Of a DNA stretch of 64,000 nucleotides, positions 60,539 through 64,000 are shown piece after piece. The stretch covers positions 1 to 64,000 of the forward strand of contig JBNMLP010000002.1 in assembly GCA_050874905.1 (NCBI GenBank). The letters are read 5' to 3'. This stretch comes from NC2004 sp050874905. GTDB taxonomy: Bacteria > Bacillota > Clostridia > Lachnospirales > Lachnospiraceae. The notes beneath the pieces were generated by a model. That model was not told the origin of the DNA. It made no database searches and was given only the letters and a program-made list of their open reading frames with translations. Position numbers and translations under genes: made by a program. Numbering within the stretch: the first letter of the stretch is position 1; every line of letters starts with the position of its first letter.

Positions 60539-60856
60539 ATGAGGTATACGATAATAAGAACTGATACAGCCGATGCAGGTATCAGAAAAATAATCTTGTA
60601 TATTGCTCAAAATTTTGGAAATACAGTAGCACTTGAGAAACTTGATGAGATTGAAAAACGAATTCTTGAATTGGGAGATGATTCCTATATTGGAACTGAA
60701 CCAAGATATCTTATTCTTAAGAGGCAGGGATATAAAGTACTTATTTTAGAAAAAGACTTAGTGTTTTATAAAATCGATGAGAAAAATAAGCAGGTGGTTG
60801 TATATGCTGTCGTAGATCAGCGCCAGGATTATTTGAATATTATTCGTGGTTTGTAG
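60539..60856 (+). CDS. RelE/ParE-family toxin
   Basis: A 105-residue protein with the RelE/ParE fold pattern: N-terminal strand YTIIRTDTADAGIRKIILYIA, two helices with ALEKLDEIEKRIL, and C-terminal strands LILKRQGYKVLILEKDLVFYKID and VVVYAVVDQRQDY. RelE members cut mRNA at the ribosome; ParE members poison gyrase. The R-x2-Y-x3-I layout is closest to the ParE/RelE plasmid-stabilisation type, so the exact target is open. ATG 60539 lies 2 bases after the antitoxin stop, with aggagg upstream; a GTG at 60533 is less likely. Confidence 0.88.
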   Translation: MRYTIIRTDTADAGIRKIILYIAQNFGNTVALEKLDEIEKRILELGDDSYIGTEPRYLILKRQGYKVLILEKDLVFYKIDEKNKQVVVYAVVDQRQDYLNIIRGL

Positions 60857-60882
60857 AGAAGTTCATCATTAAAGAAAACTTA

Positions 60883-60927
60883 AAACGGGTAGGAAGTAAA
60901 TAATATGTACTTCCTACCCGTTTTTTT
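60883..60927. terminator. Long bidirectional terminator between toxin and activase genes
   Basis: A 16-bp perfect stem (60883-60898 with 60908-60923) around a 9-base loop. Seven T follow on the + strand; on the - strand a shorter T tract follows. It lies between the converging genes. Confidence 0.85.
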
Positions 60928-60948
60928 GTTATGAAATGATCATAGCTC

Positions 60949-63900
60949 TTATGCCTCTTTTTTCAGATTCTTCTCCGCAGTAGAGAGCATCAGCTTGATA
61001 CGATTGAGCTGGTTTACTTCAGAAGCACCCGGATCATAATCCACCGCAACAATATTGGCTTCCGGATGTTCCCGTCTTAATTTCTTGATAACACCTTTTC
61101 CTACCACATGGTTTGGCAGGCAGGCAAATGGCTGGCAGCATACAATGTTTGGTGCGCCGTTTGCGATCAGCTCTAACATTTCTCCGGTTAAGAACCAGCC
61201 TTCACCGGTCATATTACCACCGGATACATAAGGAGCCGCATAGCGTGCCAGATCCTCAATGTGGGCAGGTGCTTCAAAGTGTGTGCTGGCTTCTAAGGCT
61301 TCCCGTGCCGGTTTACGGAAAAGTTCCAATCCTTTGGTACCAAGGTTATTGATCCAAGGATTTTTTCGTCCCAATACATCATGTTTAAAGTTGGCATTGT
61401 AAAGGCAATACTGTAAGAAATCCATCAGATCCGGCATAACTGCCTCTGCACCTTCTGCCTCCAGCAGCTTCACCAGATGATTGTTGGCAGATGGCAGGAA
61501 CTTCACAAGAATCTCGCCTACGATACCAACGCGAGGCTTTTTCACACCACTGATCGGCAGACGGTCAAATTCTTCTACAATGTCCCGGCAGTTCTTTTTA
61601 AACTTGCTCCATTTTGCGCCATTCTTAATGTCGTTGATAACGATGGCTTCCCATTTTTTATGCAGCGCGTCGGCAGAGCCCGGTTCCATTTCATATGGAC
61701 GCATGCGATAGAGCACACGCATAAACAGATCTCCGTAGACGATTGCCTGTAAAGCGGCTACGCCAAGTTTGGCTGTAATATTAAAGCCTGGGTTTTTTTC
61801 GATTCCGGCACTGAAGGAGATAACCGGAATCTGGGCATGACCGGATTTTTCTAATGCACGGCGGATAAATCCGACATAGTTGGTAGCACGGCATCCACCA
61901 CCGGTCTGGCTCATTAAGATCGCTGTTTTATTAAGATCGTATTTTCCGGATTCCAAGGCTTTCATGATCTGTCCCACTACGATCAGAGAAGGGTAGCAGG
62001 CATCGTTATTTACATATTTTAATCCGATATCGACGGCCGCTTTATCGGAGTCTGGCAGTTCGACCAGATTGATGCCGGCATAATGGAATGCCTCTGCTAA
62101 AATATCAAAGTGGATCGGTGTCATCTGTGGACAGATGATCGTATAATCCTTCGCCATTTCCTTCGTAAATACAACACGGTTATACGCACTGGATACGACA
62201 TGCTTTTTGATATGATGCATCTTTCGTACCTTTACCGCACTGATCAGGGAGCGGATACGGATACGGGCAGCACCTAAGTTGTTGACCTCATCGATCTTGA
62301 GTACCGTATAGATACGGCCGGAATTGGTTAAAATGTCGTTGACTGCATCGGTTGTGACCGCATCCAGACCACATCCAAAGGAATTGAGCTGGATCACTTC
62401 CAGATTATCCACGGTTTTGGCATAATTGGCAGCACGGTACAGACGACTGTGATACATCCACTGGTCAGATACGATCAATGGTCCGTCCAGCTTGCCAAGA
62501 TGGGAGATGGAATCCTCGGACAATACGGCAATATCGTAAGAGGTGATCAGCTCCGGAATACCGTGGTTGCTCTCTGGATCAACATGATATGGACGTCCAC
62601 AGAGAACGATACCGGTCTTTCCGGTTTCCTTTAAGTAAGCCAGTGCCTTTTCGCCCTCTGCCTGAATGTCTTTCCGGCAGGCATGGCTTTCCTCGTAAGC
62701 GGCATCGACAGCTTCTGAGATCTCTTTCTTTGTCACGTCGTAATGCTCATGTAAGCACAGGTAAAGCTGTTCTTTTAATTTTTGTGGTGCGTCAAATGGA
62801 AGGAACGGATTCATGAAATGGATGTCCTCTGCTTCCAGTTCTTCCATGTTGTTTTTAATATTTTCTGCGTAGGAGGTTACGATCGGACAGTTGTAATGCT
62901 CCCATGCATCCTGCGATTCGTTCTGTTCGTATGGTACACAAGGGTAGAAGATATCCTTGATGCCTTGTTTTACCAGCCACAATACATGACCATGTGCGAG
63001 CTTTGCTGGATAACATTCGGACTCACTCGGAATGGATTCAATACCAAGCTCGTAAATCTTACGGGAGGAGATTGGGCTTAATTTCACCCGGAATCCCAGT
63101 CTCGTAAAGAAGGTGTACCAGAACGGATAGTTTTCATACATATTCAACACGCGCGGAATACCGATTTCTCCACGATATGCCATATCTGGTGCAAGCGGAG
63201 TATAGCCGAAGATCCGTTTTAATTTGTACGCATACAGATTTGGTACGTCATGCTTCTTTTTCTGTCCTCCGGCACCACGTTCGCAGCGGTTTCCGGTTAT
63301 GTACTGACGACCGCCGGTAAAGCGGTTGATCGTGAGCAGACAATTGTTTGCGCATTTTTTACAACGTGCCATCTGTGTTTCAAATTCCAGATGATTGATC
63401 TGGTCTACATTTAACATCGTAGTCTGTGTTCCCTGCTCATAACGTTCTCTGGCGATCAAAGCAGCACCGAACGCTCCCATGATACCGGCAATATCCGGAC
63501 GTACCGCGTCGCAGCCGGAAATGGTCTCAAAGCTTCTGAGAACGGCATCATTGTAGAACGTACCACCCTGTACGACGATATTTTCTCCGAGATCCTTTGG
63601 ATCGGTCAGCTTGATTACTTTTAACAGGGCATTTTTAATAACGGAATACGCAAGTCCGGCAGAAATATCTGCAACGGTAGCTCCTTCCTTTTGTGCCTGT
63701 TTTACTTTGGAATTCATAAATACCGTACAGCGGGAACCGAGATCGATCGGATTTTTGGCAAACAAAGCAACCTTGGCAAAATCCTGAATTTTATAATTCA
63801 GAGATTTGGCAAAGGTTTCAATGAAGGAACCACATCCGGAAGAACAGGCCTCATTTAACAATACGTTGTCTACGACACCATTTTTGATCTTGATACATTT

Positions 63901-64000
63901 CATATCCTGACCACCGATGTCTAAGATACAGTCCACATCCGGTTTAAAGAAAGCAGCAGCATAGTAGTGGGCGATCGTTTCTACCTCGCCCTCATCTAAC
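60949..64000 (-). CDS. 2-hydroxyacyl-CoA dehydratase activase / dehydratase-type giant protein (5' end outside window)
   Basis: Open from the right edge to the stop at 60949: 1016 or so residues of a longer protein, probably about 1400 in full. The visible part starts within the second BadF/BadG/BcrA/HgdC ATPase domain (ILDIGGQDMKCIKI, then ACSSGCGSFIETF with the cluster Cys, and VVQGGTFYNDAV). A Cys-rich linker follows (CKKCANNCLL), then a DUF2229-type region (TPLAPDMAYRGEIGIPRVLN) and a HgdB-like dehydratase part (VLCGRPYHVDPESNHGIP, SQTGGGCRATNYVGF). Such proteins use ATP and [4Fe-4S] clusters to push electrons into difficult substrates in anaerobes. The substrate is not known. A GTG at 63936 is not the real start, because the frame and the domain continue upstream. 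Confidence 0.92.
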   Translation of the reverse strand, partial: LDEGEVETIAHYYAAAFFKPDVDCILDIGGQDMKCIKIKNGVVDNVLLNEACSSGCGSFIETFAKSLNYKIQDFAKVALFAKNPIDLGSRCTVFMNSKVKQAQKEGATVADISAGLAYSVIKNALLKVIKLTDPKDLGENIVVQGGTFYNDAVLRSFETISGCDAVRPDIAGIMGAFGAALIARERYEQGTQTTMLNVDQINHLEFETQMARCKKCANNCLLTINRFTGGRQYITGNRCERGAGGQKKKHDVPNLYAYKLKRIFGYTPLAPDMAYRGEIGIPRVLNMYENYPFWYTFFTRLGFRVKLSPISSRKIYELGIESIPSESECYPAKLAHGHVLWLVKQGIKDIFYPCVPYEQNESQDAWEHYNCPIVTSYAENIKNNMEELEAEDIHFMNPFLPFDAPQKLKEQLYLCLHEHYDVTKKEISEAVDAAYEESHACRKDIQAEGEKALAYLKETGKTGIVLCGRPYHVDPESNHGIPELITSYDIAVLSEDSISHLGKLDGPLIVSDQWMYHSRLYRAANYAKTVDNLEVIQLNSFGCGLDAVTTDAVNDILTNSGRIYTVLKIDEVNNLGAARIRIRSLISAVKVRKMHHIKKHVVSSAYNRVVFTKEMAKDYTIICPQMTPIHFDILAEAFHYAGINLVELPDSDKAAVDIGLKYVNNDACYPSLIVVGQIMKALESGKYDLNKTAILMSQTGGGCRATNYVGFIRRALEKSGHAQIPVISFSAGIEKNPGFNITAKLGVAALQAIVYGDLFMRVLYRMRPYEMEPGSADALHKKWEAIVINDIKNGAKWSKFKKNCRDIVEEFDRLPISGVKKPRVGIVGEILVKFLPSANNHLVKLLEAEGAEAVMPDLMDFLQYCLYNANFKHDVLGRKNPWINNLGTKGLELFRKPAREALEASTHFEAPAHIEDLARYAAPYVSGGNMTGEGWFLTGEMLELIANGAPNIVCCQPFACLPNHVVGKGVIKKLRREHPEANIVAVDYDPGASEVNQLNRIKLMLSTAEKNLKKEA

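Noticed and set aside
1..64000. CRISPR array, rRNA operon or insertion sequence
   Set aside because: No regularly spaced repeats, no rRNA sequence and no transposase gene were seen anywhere in the window.

Overview
The window reads as a chromosome segment of a spore-forming, strictly anaerobic Firmicute of the class Clostridia, most likely family Lachnospiraceae. This placement rests on gene order and content: the bactofilin-pyrH-frr-uppS-cdsA-dxr-rseP-ispG-polC run; the nudix-spoIIM-xerD locus; the gap-pgk-tpiA-gpmI-secG-rnr-smpB-ssrA run; a SpoIID-type protein; formate-tetrahydrofolate ligase; and a giant 2-hydroxyacyl-CoA dehydratase activase. I assign no species. Almost all genes are on the + strand; only aroA and the last gene are on the - strand.

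Region 1 (1-800) is accessory: the 3' part of a tyrosine integrase cut by the window edge, tandem 11-bp repeats right after its stop, a perfect hairpin and then a chromosomal terminator. It looks like one end of an integrated element. Region 2 (794-13676) is a housekeeping block: a HAD phosphatase, a small membrane protein plus bactofilin, then UMP kinase, ribosome recycling, undecaprenyl-PP and CDP-diacylglycerol synthesis, the MEP isoprenoid enzymes Dxr and IspG, the site-2 protease RseP and the Gram-positive replicase PolC. Region 3 (13680-20160) holds two identical tRNA-Glu(CUC) genes, a SpoIID/LytB-type secreted protein, queA, aroA on the - strand, a small HD hydrolase of the (p)ppGpp-hydrolase type and a secreted L,D-transpeptidase. 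Region 4 (20200-28755) is one-carbon metabolism (fhs, folD), rimO, pgsA, pncC, then recA-recX with two good LexA boxes, and RNase Y.

Region 5 (29000-35760) has an aminotransferase, an ADP-ribose pyrophosphatase, SpoIIM, a XerD-like recombinase that has lost its catalytic C-terminus, a formate/nitrite transporter, DAHP synthase, a VanZ-like protein and a signal peptidase I with an unusual second membrane segment and C-terminal domain. Region 6 (35870-46450) is the glycolytic cluster followed by secG, rnr, smpB and tmRNA. It is interrupted twice: by a secreted Ig-like protein between pgk and tpiA, and by a secreted Ig-Ig-barnase fusion with its overlapping barstar gene between tpiA and gpmI. 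Region 7 (46460-57992) holds a GH32 sucrose hydrolase, two lipoproteins, a two-component system, cheV, a highly charged membrane protein, a ferredoxin-like aldo/keto reductase, two tiny paralogous proteins with the same CX3CX2CX2C motif, and hisH-hisF without other his genes. Region 8 (58006-64000) has a LemA-like protein with a large membrane protein, a YefM/RelE-type toxin-antitoxin module with an operator palindrome over its promoter, and on the - strand a giant activase/dehydratase that runs off the right edge.

The items most worth a second look are the Ig-barnase/barstar cassette inside the glycolytic cluster, the paired CX3CX2CX2C mini-proteins, the truncated XerD at the conserved xerD locus, and the recA leader, where a promoter, a terminator-like hairpin and a LexA box overlap. 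All promoter, terminator and operator calls are by eye.
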